Assembly: GCA_021298235.1 (NCBI GenBank)
Contig: JAJTDX010000053.1
Location: 1-29,366 of the forward strand
Source of the DNA: Cryomorphaceae bacterium
Lineage (GTDB): Bacteria > Bacteroidota > Bacteroidia > Flavobacteriales > Crocinitomicaceae
Reading direction: 5' to 3'
Length of the DNA: 29,366 nucleotides
The notes below the pieces were generated by a model that did no database searches, was not told where the DNA came from, and saw only the letters and a program-made list of their open reading frames with translations. This document shows positions 7,713-17,090 of the stretch, in pieces (the first letter of the stretch is position 1; every line of letters starts with the position of its first letter). Both the position numbers and the translations under genes were made by a program.

Positions 7713-8329
7713 TCTTTTGACGATTGAGTTGTTTCCTCGAACTGGGAGGTAATGCCTTGCATAAAATTCTTGTCAAACAGCCACAGGAATTCGGGGTTGA
7801 AATGGACACTCGATGAACTGAAACTAGTTTTGAAACTCACGATGTACAAACTGTCTGAGATTTCTTGTTTGACAAACTCGATCATTTCGTTATAATTCAC
7901 TTTTTTCAAAGCAGGTACATCCCCATGCATCTTTGTTTTCAAGATATTCGAAAAATGTGTGATCACTGAGGCAGAAATAATATTATCCACCTCCAAGAGA
8001 ATTCCATCACTCATTTCAGCCATCATTTCGGGACTGTTTTTGATTTCGTCCGGAAGTGCTACATTTCGAAGGTGATTGGCCTCCTCCTCAGAAAAAATAA
8101 GACAACAAATTCCTTGAATTTCACCTACCACCTTCGTGAGTAATAAATGTATATTTTCCTCTCCCTTCCGATCCAGATCCAGGGGATCACAATCCAGGCA
8201 TCCATCATCACTAGTATCCAGGTCGATTTTTTCATTCATAAAAAATGATAGAGACTCTGCAGCCTTCGTCAATCCTGCCGAAATGATTTCCTTAGCCTTT
8301 CGTTTTTGGTCTTTTGTAAGCGTATTCAT
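7709..8329 (-). CDS. cheC: CheC/CheX-family CheY-P phosphatase with one conserved active site
   Basis: 206 residues from the ATG at 8329 (MNTLTKDQKR), 4 bases after the cheY stop; a longer open frame to 8443 runs into cheY and is rejected. CheC proteins remove the phosphate from CheY and in some bacteria bind CheD. The C-terminal half carries the Glu-x-x-Asn site (LLEVDN) followed 22 residues later by Pro (GDVP), the family pattern. The N-terminal half has the same helix (EIISAGLTKAAESLSFF) with Ser where Asn is expected, so only one of two pseudo-symmetric sites looks active. A CLDC pair sits in an acidic stretch near residue 45. The 3' end overlaps the phosphatase gene by 4 bases. The upstream CheY is the obvious substrate, and cheD is present two genes further up. 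Confidence 0.85.
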   Translation of the reverse strand: MNTLTKDQKRKAKEIISAGLTKAAESLSFFMNEKIDLDTSDDGCLDCDPLDLDRKGEENIHLLLTKVVGEIQGICCLIFSEEEANHLRNVALPDEIKNSPEMMAEMSDGILLEVDNIISASVITHFSNILKTKMHGDVPALKKVNYNEMIEFVKQEISDSLYIVSFKTSFSSSSVHFNPEFLWLFDKNFMQGITSQFEETTQSSKE

Positions 8330-8333
8330 AATC

Positions 8334-8693
8334 TTAGAACAATTTGTCCACACGATCGACCAAAACCTCAGGTGTAAAAGGCTTGACAAGGTAGTCCTGT
8401 GCTCCATTTGCTTTACCTTCCTCAACCACGTCATCCTGACCAACGGCTGAGATCATAATGATCTTCGATTGAATGCCTTCCGCACGGAGTTCTTTCACGA
8501 TATCTATACCAATCATGTCCGGAAGAATATTATCCATTGTGATCAGATCGGGTTCATGTTCGAGTGCAAGTTCGATTCCCTGACTACCTGTTCCAGCTTG
8601 AGCTATCACTTCATATCTACCAGTTGCACCAAGCGCAGAGCTGATCATCGTGCGCATGTACATGGAGTCATCAACAATTAATACTTTTTTCAT
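8334..8693 (-). CDS. cheY: CheY-type single-domain response regulator (second copy)
   Basis: 119 residues, a complete receiver with no output domain. Visible residues: Asp8-Asp9 (LIVDDS), phospho-acceptor Asp54 (LITMDNILPD), Ser in MISAVG and Lys in VKPF. The sequence after Asp54 (NILPDMIGIDI) differs from the common xMPxMDG, with Ile where Asp is usual. It is packed between cheB (10 bases) and cheC (4 bases), as in Bacillus-type adaptation clusters where CheC dephosphorylates CheY. With no flagellar motor gene in the window, its target is unknown; the adjacent switch or adaptation proteins are candidates (inference). Confidence 0.92.
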   Translation of the reverse strand: MKKVLIVDDSMYMRTMISSALGATGRYEVIAQAGTGSQGIELALEHEPDLITMDNILPDMIGIDIVKELRAEGIQSKIIMISAVGQDDVVEEGKANGAQDYLVKPFTPEVLVDRVDKLF

Positions 8694-8703
8694 TTTCTAC
8701 TTT

Positions 8704-9786
8704 TTATTTTACTTTTTGCAATGTATGTTTACTTATTTCTGATAGTGGCAGAATACTGCTAACCCCATTCAGTCGAATTGCTTCCTTAGGCATTCCGAAG
8801 ACAACACAGGATTTCTCATCTTGGGCAATTGTGTATGCACCAGCCTCTTTCATTTCCAGCATTCCTTTTGCTCCATCATCCCCCATACCCGTAAGAATAA
8901 CTCCAAGGGCATTTTTACCCGCGTAGCGAGCTGCGGATCTAAAAAGCACATCCACTGAGGGCCTGTGACGATTGACCAAAGGTCCATCCACTACCTCAAC
9001 GAAATATACTGCTCCACTTCGCTTGAGCATCATATGTTTTCCTCCTGGTGCAAGCAACGCCTGACCTCTCAAAACTTTATCTCCGTTTTCTGCCTCTTTT
9101 ACAGTCACCTGAGATAATTCATCGAGACGCTTGGCAAACTGACGAGTGAACTGCTCGGGCATATGCTGAACGATAACCATCCCCGGACAATCCGCAGGAA
9201 ATCCGGATAAAAATACTTTTAGCGCCTCTGTTCCGCCGGTCGAGGCACCGACAGCAATGACACTCTCCGTTGTTCGAACCATGCTACGAACAGTTGTCTT
9301 TTCAAGTATCGCATCGGCAGAAAGTTTGGGCGCCACGTATCCTTTTGCATCGTTGTTTGAAATTTCTTTTTTGACAACTTTAGCTCGAGCGGCCTGTTTA
9401 ATCTTGTCACAAAGTTCCTGTTGCGTACGTTCAATTTGATCCTTGGTGTTCACCTTAGGCTTTTCAATAACATCAATGGCACCATATTCATATGCCATCA
9501 AGGCTGTATCCGAGTCTTTTTCTGCCAAGGTTGAAATGATGACTACAGGAATAGGATGCTGTGTCATGATCTTCTTAAGAAAAGTTAATCCATCCATTTT
9601 GGGCATTTCAATGTCCAAAGTGATTACATCCGGAACTACCGTCTTCATTTTCTCTACAGCAGCAAAGGGATCTGCAGCGCTGGCAACAACTTCAATTTCC
9701 GGATCACTCTCCAGAACAGCAGTTAGTGTCTGCCTTACAAGAGCAGAATCATCTACTACCAACACCTTTACTTTATCCGTTGCCAT
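8704..9786 (-). CDS. cheB: CheB chemoreceptor methylesterase/deamidase
   Basis: 360 residues. An N-terminal receiver ([12 protein letters not shown], Asp58 in [13 protein letters not shown], terminal KP) is joined by a linker (about 120-165) to a methylesterase domain with the catalytic Ser in [11 protein letters not shown] near 181, His in VQHMPEQFT near 206 and Asp in [12 protein letters not shown] near 302. It removes methyl groups from receptor glutamates, and CheA phosphotransfer normally activates it. The start lies 14 bases inside the cheD 3' end. Together with cheR, cheD and cheC it gives a complete adaptation set for the receptor in the same operon. Confidence 0.96.
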   Translation of the reverse strand: MATDKVKVLVVDDSALVRQTLTAVLESDPEIEVVASAADPFAAVEKMKTVVPDVITLDIEMPKMDGLTFLKKIMTQHPIPVVIISTLAEKDSDTALMAYEYGAIDVIEKPKVNTKDQIERTQQELCDKIKQAARAKVVKKEISNNDAKGYVAPKLSADAILEKTTVRSMVRTTESVIAVGASTGGTEALKVFLSGFPADCPGMVIVQHMPEQFTRQFAKRLDELSQVTVKEAENGDKVLRGQALLAPGGKHMMLKRSGAVYFVEVVDGPLVNRHRPSVDVLFRSAARYAGKNALGVILTGMGDDGAKGMLEMKEAGAYTIAQDEKSCVVFGMPKEAIRLNGVSSILPLSEISKHTLQKVK

Positions 9787-10291
9787 CCTGAGTAGGTTTA
9801 TTCAAAAACTTCATCATCACTTGACCAGTTCCCGTATCGTACCTTAACTTACGTCCTACTTTTCCAAAGACATTTTCTGCTACGATCGGAATGCGATGCT
9901 GGGCTAGAAGCTCCTTTGCCACCTCCACATTCCGCAATCCTATTTCCATTGAACTATTGATCTGACTTGCTCCTCCAAACAATTTTGCTCTGAGATGTTC
10001 CTTTTTGCATCCCAGTTGCAGCATGCGATCGATTAGTTTTTCAATTGCTATATTGCCATATTTTGGAGTAGCAAGTCCATCTCCATTCCACAAAGGAAGC
10101 ATGTAATGATTGATTCCTCCAATTTTTTTTTGATCGTCATATAAACAAACAGCCACGCAAGAACCAAGGATCGTATCCACAAGGTAGGGAACCTTTTCAG
10201 CAAAAAGAGCAGAAGGATAAAGATAATGCTTGTTTGCATTATCCTCAGCCGAAACCGTTTCCTTTTCATTATGTGAATGATCCCGATCCAT
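9773..10291 (-). CDS. cheD: CheD chemoreceptor glutamine deamidase
   Basis: 172 residues. CheD deamidates receptor glutamines and in Bacillus-type systems interacts with CheC. The motif [11 protein letters not shown] has the catalytic Cys, GGINHYMLP the His, and [13 protein letters not shown] the Thr position of the Cys-His-Thr triad. The C-terminal part ([28 protein letters not shown]) follows the family pattern. The first ~20 residues are polar and probably disordered. It starts 10 bases after the histidine-kinase-like gene and overlaps cheB by 14 bases, so the two are likely translationally coupled. Confidence 0.94.
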   Translation of the reverse strand: MDRDHSHNEKETVSAEDNANKHYLYPSALFAEKVPYLVDTILGSCVAVCLYDDQKKIGGINHYMLPLWNGDGLATPKYGNIAIEKLIDRMLQLGCKKEHLRAKLFGGASQINSSMEIGLRNVEVAKELLAQHRIPIVAENVFGKVGRKLRYDTGTGQVMMKFLNKPTQDGNG

Positions 10292-10301
10292 CTAGTACAG
10301 C

Positions 10302-11201
10302 TCAAAAAAGCATATCATCGTCAGCTGAATCAAAAAGAAAATCGTTGCCGTCAGAAGAAAATACATCCTCATGTTGATTTCCTTCAAGTTCTTTCACTTT
10401 AATCATAAATAGTGTGCCCTTACCCGTTTGGCTCTTCACCTCAATCGTTCCGTCAATAATATCCAGCAAGGCCTTCGTAACGCTCAATCCAAGACCGTGT
10501 CCTCCATACGTTTTGGTTGAACCGGCTTCTATCTGATGAAAACGATTGTAAATATTTTGCAGATCCGCAGCCTCCATTCCAATTCCGGTATCCGAAACAG
10601 ACACAGTCAAAACACCATCTTTAAGATCAGAAACAATCGTAACTGAACCATTATCGTGATTGAATTGAATTGCATTAGACAATAAATTACTCAGAATCAA
10701 ATGCAGCTTTTCAGCATCGCTTCTAAAGATTACACCATCGTCAATTCCATGCTGAACGTGAAGGACGATCCCTTTCCTTGTTATTTTCCTTGAGTAGGAA
10801 TCAATCACCGACTCGATCAGTGACCTCACATTGACAGAAATCACCGATAAAGGCGCCTCTCCAGCCTCTAGTTCGGCAGAAACAAAAATATTTCTCAATT
10901 GAAAATCAAGTTCAAATGCCTCAGACTGGATCATCTCCGCACATTTCTCTTGCATATCCTCTGGAACGGTACCCAAAGAAAGGTTTTTTGAGAGCTCGAG
11001 AATTGATGCTAATGGATTGTTAATCTCATTTCGAATGTTAGAAAGAAAGTTGGTTTTAACTTTTTCAGATTCAACGAGTTTTTGATTCACCTCATTTAAC
11101 TTTTTAATCAGCTCACGCTCAGCCTCAAGCATTTCCCTGTTTTTATCAAAACGGCGCTGAAGTTCTTCGAGCAATTCTCTATCGGTCAATTCATGGTTCA
11201 T
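10302..11201 (-). CDS. Histidine-kinase-like protein with Asn in place of the phospho-acceptor His
   Basis: 299 residues, soluble. A charged N-terminal coiled coil (about 1-47) leads to a dimerisation-helix motif FLSNIRNEINNPLASI (52-67), where histidine kinases have His-Glu; residue 58 is Asn (codon AAT, 11028-11030). The ATPase domain looks complete: N box LSNLLSNAIQFN, G1 box SDTGIGM, F-box-like NRFHQIE, G2 box GGHGLGLSVTKALL. The C-terminus is an acidic tail ending SADDDMLF. Without the His it cannot autophosphorylate in the usual way; it could bind ATP and act as a scaffold, a regulator, or a kinase or phosphatase for other partners. It sits between cheR (14 bases) and cheD (10 bases), so it probably belongs to the receptor array. 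Domain call strong; function unknown. Confidence 0.87.
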   Translation of the reverse strand: MNHELTDRELLEELQRRFDKNREMLEAERELIKKLNEVNQKLVESEKVKTNFLSNIRNEINNPLASILELSKNLSLGTVPEDMQEKCAEMIQSEAFELDFQLRNIFVSAELEAGEAPLSVISVNVRSLIESVIDSYSRKITRKGIVLHVQHGIDDGVIFRSDAEKLHLILSNLLSNAIQFNHDNGSVTIVSDLKDGVLTVSVSDTGIGMEAADLQNIYNRFHQIEAGSTKTYGGHGLGLSVTKALLDIIDGTIEVKSQTGKGTLFMIKVKELEGNQHEDVFSSDGNDFLFDSADDDMLF

Positions 11202-11215
11202 AATGAATCTATTTA

Positions 11216-12067
11216 TCAGATCTTTTGAAAGATCGTCGGTTTAATTTGTTTTAGTGGCACATCCATTGCTGAAATGGATTCCGAATGACCGAGGAAGAAA
11301 TATCCTCCTGTCTTTAAGTGTGTACACAATTTATTGATCACCTTTTCCTGTGTTGGCCTGTCAAAATAGATGAGGACATTTCTGCAAAACAACAGGTCAA
11401 AATCCTTGGGTATACCTGTGTATACATCGTCAATTAGATTCAAGCGAGCATAACGTGTTTTGGCACGAAGTTCAGGAATGATACGAATCATTGGATTCTC
11501 CTGATCTTTGCTCCGTAGCAGATATTTCTTTTTCTCAGCTAAAGGTACCACATCTACCCTATCTGTGGGATAAATTGCTGTTCGAGCTTTCTCAAGAATT
11601 CTGGTTGAAATATCCGTACCAAGTATTGAAAAATCAAACTGGGGGTTTTGTTCGCGAAATTCACTCAGAACAAAGGTCAATGTATATGGTTCCTCTCCTG
11701 ATGAGCAAGCTGAGCTCCATACTTTCAAATGTTGGATGCCATGTCTGAGAATCATCTCTGGCAAAGCCACTTGTTTCATGAAATCAAAATGGATCGCCTC
11801 TCTGTAGAAATCAGTCTTGTTCGTAGACACCACATCGATCATATGGATGATCTCATTTTCTCCACCTTTTCCGGAAAGAACAAAATCACAATACTCTTTG
11901 AATGTCGCGATACCATTTTCCTTCAGTCTCGCCTTTAAACGAGACTGAAGCATGATCTTCTTATTGAGCGGCAACTTGATCCCGTAGTAAGTGTAAATAA
12001 ACTGACTCAGGCGATCAAAATCTTTATCACTCAATTCCGACTGGTATGCGGAAAAGTTAACTTCCAT
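11216..12067 (-). CDS. cheR: CheR chemoreceptor methyltransferase
   Basis: 283 residues, the usual CheR length. It transfers methyl groups from S-adenosylmethionine to receptor glutamates. Seen: N-terminal helical domain (DFDRLSQFIYTYYGIKL), the VSTNKTDFYRE motif, the SAM-binding WSSACSSGEEPYTL, the acidic strand ILGTDIS, and FDLLFCRNVLIYFD followed by GGYFFLGHSESI. It starts 10 bases after the receptor gene and precedes the histidine-kinase-like gene by 14 bases. The adjacent receptor is the expected substrate; its C-terminus lacks an NWETF-type docking peptide. Confidence 0.96.
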   Translation of the reverse strand: MEVNFSAYQSELSDKDFDRLSQFIYTYYGIKLPLNKKIMLQSRLKARLKENGIATFKEYCDFVLSGKGGENEIIHMIDVVSTNKTDFYREAIHFDFMKQVALPEMILRHGIQHLKVWSSACSSGEEPYTLTFVLSEFREQNPQFDFSILGTDISTRILEKARTAIYPTDRVDVVPLAEKKKYLLRSKDQENPMIRIIPELRAKTRYARLNLIDDVYTGIPKDFDLLFCRNVLIYFDRPTQEKVINKLCTHLKTGGYFFLGHSESISAMDVPLKQIKPTIFQKI

Positions 12068-12077
12068 GCCCGGTTTT

Positions 12078-14261
12078 TCAGAACTTCATGAAATCATTGT
12101 CCAGTGCATCAGGTCCACCCAAATTGATGTTTACCTTTCCTGACGAACCATTACCAGGTGAGGGTGCAGATGCCTTTGGTGCCGGTCTTGTGCTCTGAAC
12201 TCTCGCAGGTTGCGGTGCGACATACTTTTGTGTTAAACCATCGATTTTAAAGAACGCAACTGCTTCCTGAAGTTGAAGGGACTGTGAGTTAAGTTCTTCT
12301 GCACCTGCTGCCAGTTCCTCGGCAGTAGCTGCGTTTTCCTGAACCACATTATTCAAATTCTGAATGGCATTATTGATCTGCTCAGCTCCTGAACTTTGTT
12401 CAACACTGGATGCCGTAATCTCTTGCACCAGATCAGATGTTTTCTGAATATTCGGCACTACCTCACTCAGCATTTCACCTGATTTTTGAGCAATATCAAC
12501 GCTTTTTGCAGACACCTCATCAATTTCACTTGCTGCAATTTGGCTTCGCTCGGCGAGTTTACGAACCTCCGCTGCAACTACAGCAAAGCCTTTCCCATGT
12601 TCACCAGCTCGAGCTGCCTCAACGGCTGCGTTCAATGCAAGCAAGTTTGTCTGACGAGAAATCTCACCAATAATAGAGATTTTCGAAGCAATAGTTTTCA
12701 TTGAATTTACTGTTTCAATCACCGCCTCTTTGCTGTTAAGAATCTCTTTTGCAGCACCGGTAGAAATTTTCTCCGTCTGACGTGAGTTGCTCGTATTCTG
12801 TTGAATGTTTGCTGTCATCTCCTCCATGGAAGAAGAAATTTCCTCCACTGAACTAGCTTGATTTGTGGCACCTTCTGACAGTTGTTGTGCCGAGCTGGAC
12901 ATCTCTATACTAGCTGCCGCGATGTTATTAGCATTGGTAACTACAGTAGAGATAAGATTACTTAAAATGTCGATGGATTTATTCAAAGATTCACCCATAG
13001 TTCTCAGTTCTCCCCTCGTTTCAATTGAATACTTCTGAGTAAGGTCACCTTCTGAGAGAGCAGTTAAAACACGTTTTGTTTCTGCCGCAGCGTTTTGTGT
13101 TTCACGCGCTTCATCCATCAAGTCACTCAGTTTATCTACCGTATCGTTAAGAATTTCACCGATCATTTTGAGTGAACCTTTGGTATCAACCATGTACTTC
13201 TGAGAATAATCTCCATCAGAGATTGCTGTCAAAACACGTGAAACTTCCTCTGCGGCAAGTTTTGTTTCAATTGCCAGGTTTGTGGCATCGGTAACATCTG
13301 TTGCAATTTTTACTACCTTAAAAATTCGGCCCATGTCATCCTTCACAGGCGAATAAACGGCTTGTAGCCATTTCACTTCACCGGATCGTGTAACTCTTTT
13401 GAATAGACCGTTTTTAGGGATTCCTGCCGCAAGATCATCCCACAGCTTAATGTACTCCGCTGAATTTGCAAATTCAGGCTCTACAAACATGCGGTGATGC
13501 TTCCCTTGAATTTCAGAAAGTGAGTAGCCCATTGCATTCTGGAAATTATCATTCGCGGTAAGGATATTTCCTTTGGTATCGAATTCGATGTAAGCGTAAC
13601 TCGCATTGATCGCATTGACCACACCTTCCGCGGCTAATTTTTCAATCGTAACATCAGTATTATCATATCGGACTCCAAGGTATTTCACCGGTTTACCATT
13701 CGGGCCAAGTACAGGAGCAAAGATCCCATCGACGTAGTACGGTGTGCCATCCTTACGCATGTTCTTAACAGGTCCACGGAAAATCTTACCTTTTCCGATA
13801 GTACCCCACAATTCTTTGAATAGCTCCTTAGGACTATCCGGGTGTCGAACCATATTTTGATTTGAACCGACGAGCTCTTCTCTAGTGTATTGTGAGACCT
13901 CACAATGTTTATCATTTACATAAGTAATATACCCCTTAAGATCAGTTTCTGAAACGATACACAATTCATCCACTAACTTCATTCGTGCATCAATCTCTCT
14001 TTCCTGCTGATCCATTTTCTCCTTAGTCTCGATCAATGACTGCCCAAGCGACTCGAATGCAACCGTAAGCGGGCTATCTTGAGAAAGCTCGATGTGGACA
14101 TTTAAATTTCCTTTGGCTAATTCCTCTGTATGAGAAGTTATCTTGTGAAAGGTGCCAACCAAATTTTTCAATGCTTTCACTACAGATTCGTCGAATAAAC
14201 CCGTTTTTTCGACTGAAACATCGGCCTGTCCCTTCGCAAGTTTGTTCAACACTTCTACCAA
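12078..14261 (-). CDS. Soluble methyl-accepting chemotaxis protein with two PAS domains
   Basis: 727 residues, no membrane segment. Order: HAMP-like helices (1-85); an Aer-like PAS (about 108-208, with [33 protein letters not shown]); a second PAS (about 220-325, with [14 protein letters not shown] and [16 protein letters not shown]); tandem HAMP-like repeats sharing GDYSQKY / GDLTQKY (about 334-425); and a signalling hairpin (about 427-680) with the conserved tip [20 protein letters not shown] near 532. A Pro/Ala/Ser-rich tail ends LDNDFMKF. The PAS pair suggests sensing of redox state, oxygen or a small ligand inside the cell; a cofactor cannot be proved. No ATG is available: the frame opens after a stop at 14295-14297, the first start-like codon is TTG at 14261 (used here), a GTG follows at 14252, and the first Met is near residue 83. 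It lies 4 bases after the short cheW. Confidence 0.9.
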   Translation of the reverse strand: MVEVLNKLAKGQADVSVEKTGLFDESVVKALKNLVGTFHKITSHTEELAKGNLNVHIELSQDSPLTVAFESLGQSLIETKEKMDQQEREIDARMKLVDELCIVSETDLKGYITYVNDKHCEVSQYTREELVGSNQNMVRHPDSPKELFKELWGTIGKGKIFRGPVKNMRKDGTPYYVDGIFAPVLGPNGKPVKYLGVRYDNTDVTIEKLAAEGVVNAINASYAYIEFDTKGNILTANDNFQNAMGYSLSEIQGKHHRMFVEPEFANSAEYIKLWDDLAAGIPKNGLFKRVTRSGEVKWLQAVYSPVKDDMGRIFKVVKIATDVTDATNLAIETKLAAEEVSRVLTAISDGDYSQKYMVDTKGSLKMIGEILNDTVDKLSDLMDEARETQNAAAETKRVLTALSEGDLTQKYSIETRGELRTMGESLNKSIDILSNLISTVVTNANNIAAASIEMSSSAQQLSEGATNQASSVEEISSSMEEMTANIQQNTSNSRQTEKISTGAAKEILNSKEAVIETVNSMKTIASKISIIGEISRQTNLLALNAAVEAARAGEHGKGFAVVAAEVRKLAERSQIAASEIDEVSAKSVDIAQKSGEMLSEVVPNIQKTSDLVQEITASSVEQSSGAEQINNAIQNLNNVVQENAATAEELAAGAEELNSQSLQLQEAVAFFKIDGLTQKYVAPQPARVQSTRPAPKASAPSPGNGSSGKVNINLGGPDALDNDFMKF

Positions 14262-14265
14262 TTTT

Positions 14266-14646
14266 TTATTTTGTAACGATCGTTGGTGAAGGTTTTATTT
14301 TTCGTTCATCGTAATCGAATACCTCAGATACAAAATCTACCAAGGCACCCACCATGATCTGCTCCTCGTTGAAGGTAATGTTCACTACGAGTATACACGT
14401 ATTGATCGTAAAATCAATGGGGGTCATCCCAAACTTGACACGCGTATCGATCACCGGCAATACCGCCCCCCGCAGGTTGATCACGCCAACCAAAAAAACA
14501 GGAGCTTGAGGCACCTTGGTAATTTTTGGCACCTCTAGAATCTCCATGATCTTCATCACAGGAATTGCGAAATGTTCGGTATCCAGTTTGAACGACAAAA
14601 AAGATTTCGCCTGGCCGTTCAATACTTCTTCTTCCTCTGTTTTCAT
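14266..14646 (-). CDS. cheW: CheW coupling protein, apparently shortened at the C-terminus
   Basis: 126 residues. CheW links receptors to CheA. The family core is clear: [49 protein letters not shown] and [16 protein letters not shown]. The protein stops after [11 protein letters not shown], where other CheW proteins continue with about 25-40 residues including a final strand of the type YxxEYLxGLG. The missing segment is not in another frame downstream; the next bases run straight into the receptor frame, which itself has no ATG. This may be a real deletion, a lineage-specific short CheW or a sequence error. The start overlaps the cheA stop by 4 bases. Family call strong; functionality of the short form uncertain. 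Confidence 0.9.
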   Translation of the reverse strand: MKTEEEEVLNGQAKSFLSFKLDTEHFAIPVMKIMEILEVPKITKVPQAPVFLVGVINLRGAVLPVIDTRVKFGMTPIDFTINTCILVVNITFNEEQIMVGALVDFVSEVFDYDERKIKPSPTIVTK

Positions 14647-16712
14647 ACCTTACTGTCCATTTTAATGTGTTTTGTATAGAGTTCAACAATCTTGTGAGTA
14701 TCTAGCACAAGTGCGATTGAACCGTCGCCAAGAATTGTCGCACCTGAGACAAAATCCTGATTTCTATAATATTTACTGATCGGTTTTACCACAGCTTGAT
14801 ACTCACCAATAATAAAATCAACACTTATACCCACTTCATTATCTCCGTCACTAACTACGATCAACTGCGAAGATGATCCGTCAGCCAATGACTCGTAGTT
14901 GAATTCTTCACGCAAGTTAATGTAGGGAACCTGACGCTCATCCAATAAAAGCAAACGATTGAAATTTTTCAGCATTTCCTCGTTCTTCACTTCGTAACAT
15001 TTACGCACCACACTCAGCGGAATTACGTAGCGAACACCGCTAATCTCTACAAGTAATCCATCTATAATTGAAAGGCTCAGAGGAAGCTTAATCGTAAGCG
15101 TGGTTCCATGATCAGGCTTGGAATCAACAGTTATGATTCCTTTAAGGTCGGTTATGTTTCTTTTAACTACATCCATACCTACTCCTCTACCCGATACATC
15201 AGTAACAACTTCAGCCGTACTAAATCCGGGATGAAAAATAAAATCGAAGATCTCTTTATCCGAAAATTCGTCTTCTTCGCGCATTAAGCCTTTCAAAATC
15301 GCCTTCTCCCGAACCTTCTTTACATCTATTCCTTTTCCGTCATCGATCACCTGAATAAAAACTGAAATTCCCGAATAATAGGCTTTCAACTTAACCATTC
15401 CCTGACGCGGTTTTCCCTTTTGCTCGCGCAGATCTGCCTTTTCTATGCCATGATCCATACTATTGCGAATGATGTGCATTAATGGATCCGTAAGGGTTTC
15501 GATAATAGTCTTATCAAGTTCAGTCTCACCACCTTCCGTCAAAAACACCACTTCCTTACCGAGCATGTCAGACATATCACGAACCAATCGCTGAAATCGG
15601 GCAAACATATTGTTAATCTGCACCAACGTCATTCCGAAAGAAATGTCTCTAAGTCGCCTGGAAAGTTTTTCGATGTTCTCTGAAATGACCTCTAATTCAG
15701 CACTATTGTTATTTTCTGAGAAAAGAGATAATGAAGCTTGAGTCGTAACGAGCTCACTTACCAAATTCATAAGTTCATCCAGCTTATCAGAGGATACACG
15801 TATACTGGAAATTGCTTTTTCTTTTTCTGTATTCTTTTTTTGAGGCGAATTAGAAGTAATTATCAAGTCTTGTTTCTGATCTTCCTTCTCCTCCTGCTCA
15901 ACTGGAATGGATTCCGCTATTGCGATAACCTCCTCTAGAGGAAAATGGGTTGATTTCAAATGTAATTCCTTTGCTCTGGAAAGGAACTGTTCATGCTTTA
16001 AGATTCCTGTCAATAAAAATTTATGAATGTCGATTCGAGCGTCATCCTCGGCAAAAATGAAAACATCTCGAATCTGTTCTAAAGTGACATCTGTTTCAAC
16101 TAAGATATCCCAGGAAGCGATGCATGTAGTTGGGTCAAATCCGTGAATATCCTTTACAGACTTAAAATGAGGTATCACAAAGGAAGGACCGAATTCAGCC
16201 AATTCATTGATTAGTAACAAGGGGTTTGAACCATTCATCAAAAACTCTAGTTTCGGCTCAAATTGAATAAAATAAGTCCCCTTGATTCTAACATCCTCGC
16301 TTTGAGCTTGGATTGAAAAACTCACAGGTTCCTGATCGCCTCCTGCATGTAGTCTAATTTCAGAGATCAGTCTAAAGTGATTTTCCTTGTTCGAAGGATC
16401 TGACAGATCAGAATCGAAAATGATTTGTTTCAAATGATCCAAAGATGCGAGTGTACAATTCAGGATTCCTTTTGAAAGATCCATTTGAGACTGTCTAATT
16501 TTGTCATAAATCGTCTCTAGGTCATGTACGAACTCTGCAATGACTGAAAGACCGAACATACTACTGTTGCCTTTCAAGGTATGCATCACACGGAAAACCT
16601 GCTCAATATTAGAATGATCAGAAGGGTTATCCTCCAGAACGAGCAGAGAAGACTCGAGATTTTCAAGTAATTCCTGTGCCTCCTGAATATATGTTGCTTT
16701 CAACTCATCCAT
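14643..16712 (-). CDS. cheA: CheA chemotaxis histidine kinase
   Basis: 689 residues from the ATG at 16712 (MDELKATYIQEA), which overlaps the cheY stop by one base (TGATG); an in-frame ATG at 16775 would add 21 residues inside cheY and is less likely. Domains: P1 with phospho-acceptor His44 in VMHTLKGNSSMFGL; a P2-like region around residues 145-255 (LLINELAEFG, CIASWDILVETDV, DVFIFAEDDARID); P3 dimerisation (SDKLDELMNLVSELVTTQASL); P4 ATPase with HIIRNSMDHGIE, DDGKGID, FSTAEVVTDVSGRGVGMD and TTLTIKLPLSL; and a C-terminal CheW-like P5 domain ending near VLDTHKIVELY. It is the only CheA in the window. Likely receivers are the two CheYs, CheB and the receiver domain of the PP2C phosphatase. Confidence 0.96.
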   Translation of the reverse strand: MDELKATYIQEAQELLENLESSLLVLEDNPSDHSNIEQVFRVMHTLKGNSSMFGLSVIAEFVHDLETIYDKIRQSQMDLSKGILNCTLASLDHLKQIIFDSDLSDPSNKENHFRLISEIRLHAGGDQEPVSFSIQAQSEDVRIKGTYFIQFEPKLEFLMNGSNPLLLINELAEFGPSFVIPHFKSVKDIHGFDPTTCIASWDILVETDVTLEQIRDVFIFAEDDARIDIHKFLLTGILKHEQFLSRAKELHLKSTHFPLEEVIAIAESIPVEQEEKEDQKQDLIITSNSPQKKNTEKEKAISSIRVSSDKLDELMNLVSELVTTQASLSLFSENNNSAELEVISENIEKLSRRLRDISFGMTLVQINNMFARFQRLVRDMSDMLGKEVVFLTEGGETELDKTIIETLTDPLMHIIRNSMDHGIEKADLREQKGKPRQGMVKLKAYYSGISVFIQVIDDGKGIDVKKVREKAILKGLMREEDEFSDKEIFDFIFHPGFSTAEVVTDVSGRGVGMDVVKRNITDLKGIITVDSKPDHGTTLTIKLPLSLSIIDGLLVEISGVRYVIPLSVVRKCYEVKNEEMLKNFNRLLLLDERQVPYINLREEFNYESLADGSSSQLIVVSDGDNEVGISVDFIIGEYQAVVKPISKYYRNQDFVSGATILGDGSIALVLDTHKIVELYTKHIKMDSKV

Positions 16713-17083
16713 CAGACCAAAACTTTTTTGACTACGGCGATTAATTTTTCCTTTACGAATGGTTTTATTATCCAACCGGTCGCTCCCGCTTGTTTCGCCT
16801 CTAGTTTCTTACTCTCCTGTGACTCCGTTGTAAGGATTAAGAGTGGGAGGAATTTATACTTCTCCTGCTTTCTCACCTCCTTAAGAAAGGTGATTCCATC
16901 CATCACAGGCATATTCAGATCAGAAATGATAAGGTCTACCTTATTTTCATTAAGCAGTCGGAGACCATCTGAGCCGTTCACACCGGCAACCACATTGTAT
17001 CCTGCTTCTTTAAGACCCATAGACACCACAAGTCGAATACTTTCGGAGTCATCCACAATTAGTATATTCTTATTCATACTCAA
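16712..17083 (-). CDS. cheY: CheY-type single-domain response regulator (first copy)
   Basis: 123 residues, complete receiver: Asp11-Asp12 (LIVDDSESIR), phospho-acceptor Asp55 (IISDLNMPVMDGITF), Thr in LILTTESQ and Lys in IIKPF. It could also begin at Met3 (17077); the difference is two residues. It lies 7 bases after the STAS gene and its stop overlaps the cheA start by one base. It differs clearly from the second CheY at 8334-8693 and has the more typical NMPVMDG motif, so the two probably have different roles. Confidence 0.94.
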   Translation of the reverse strand: MSMNKNILIVDDSESIRLVVSMGLKEAGYNVVAGVNGSDGLRLLNENKVDLIISDLNMPVMDGITFLKEVRKQEKYKFLPLLILTTESQESKKLEAKQAGATGWIIKPFVKEKLIAVVKKVLV

Positions 17084-17090
17084 ATCTCAT

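Noticed and set aside
8334..8443. Longer cheC start at 8443 (adds 38 residues)
   Set aside because: The extension lies wholly inside cheY in another frame and has no family similarity; the ATG at 8329, 4 bases after the cheY stop, fits the operon.
14414..14689. Minus-strand open frame overlapping cheW and cheA, and similar ones at 10048-10305, 9219-9434 and 7388-7615
   Set aside because: Alternative frames of conserved genes; compositions are unusual (Arg/Trp/Cys-rich) and no domain is seen.
16713..16775. Longer cheA start at 16775
   Set aside because: The extra residues overlap the cheY 3' end; the P1 domain starts naturally at the ATG at 16712, which forms a TGATG junction.
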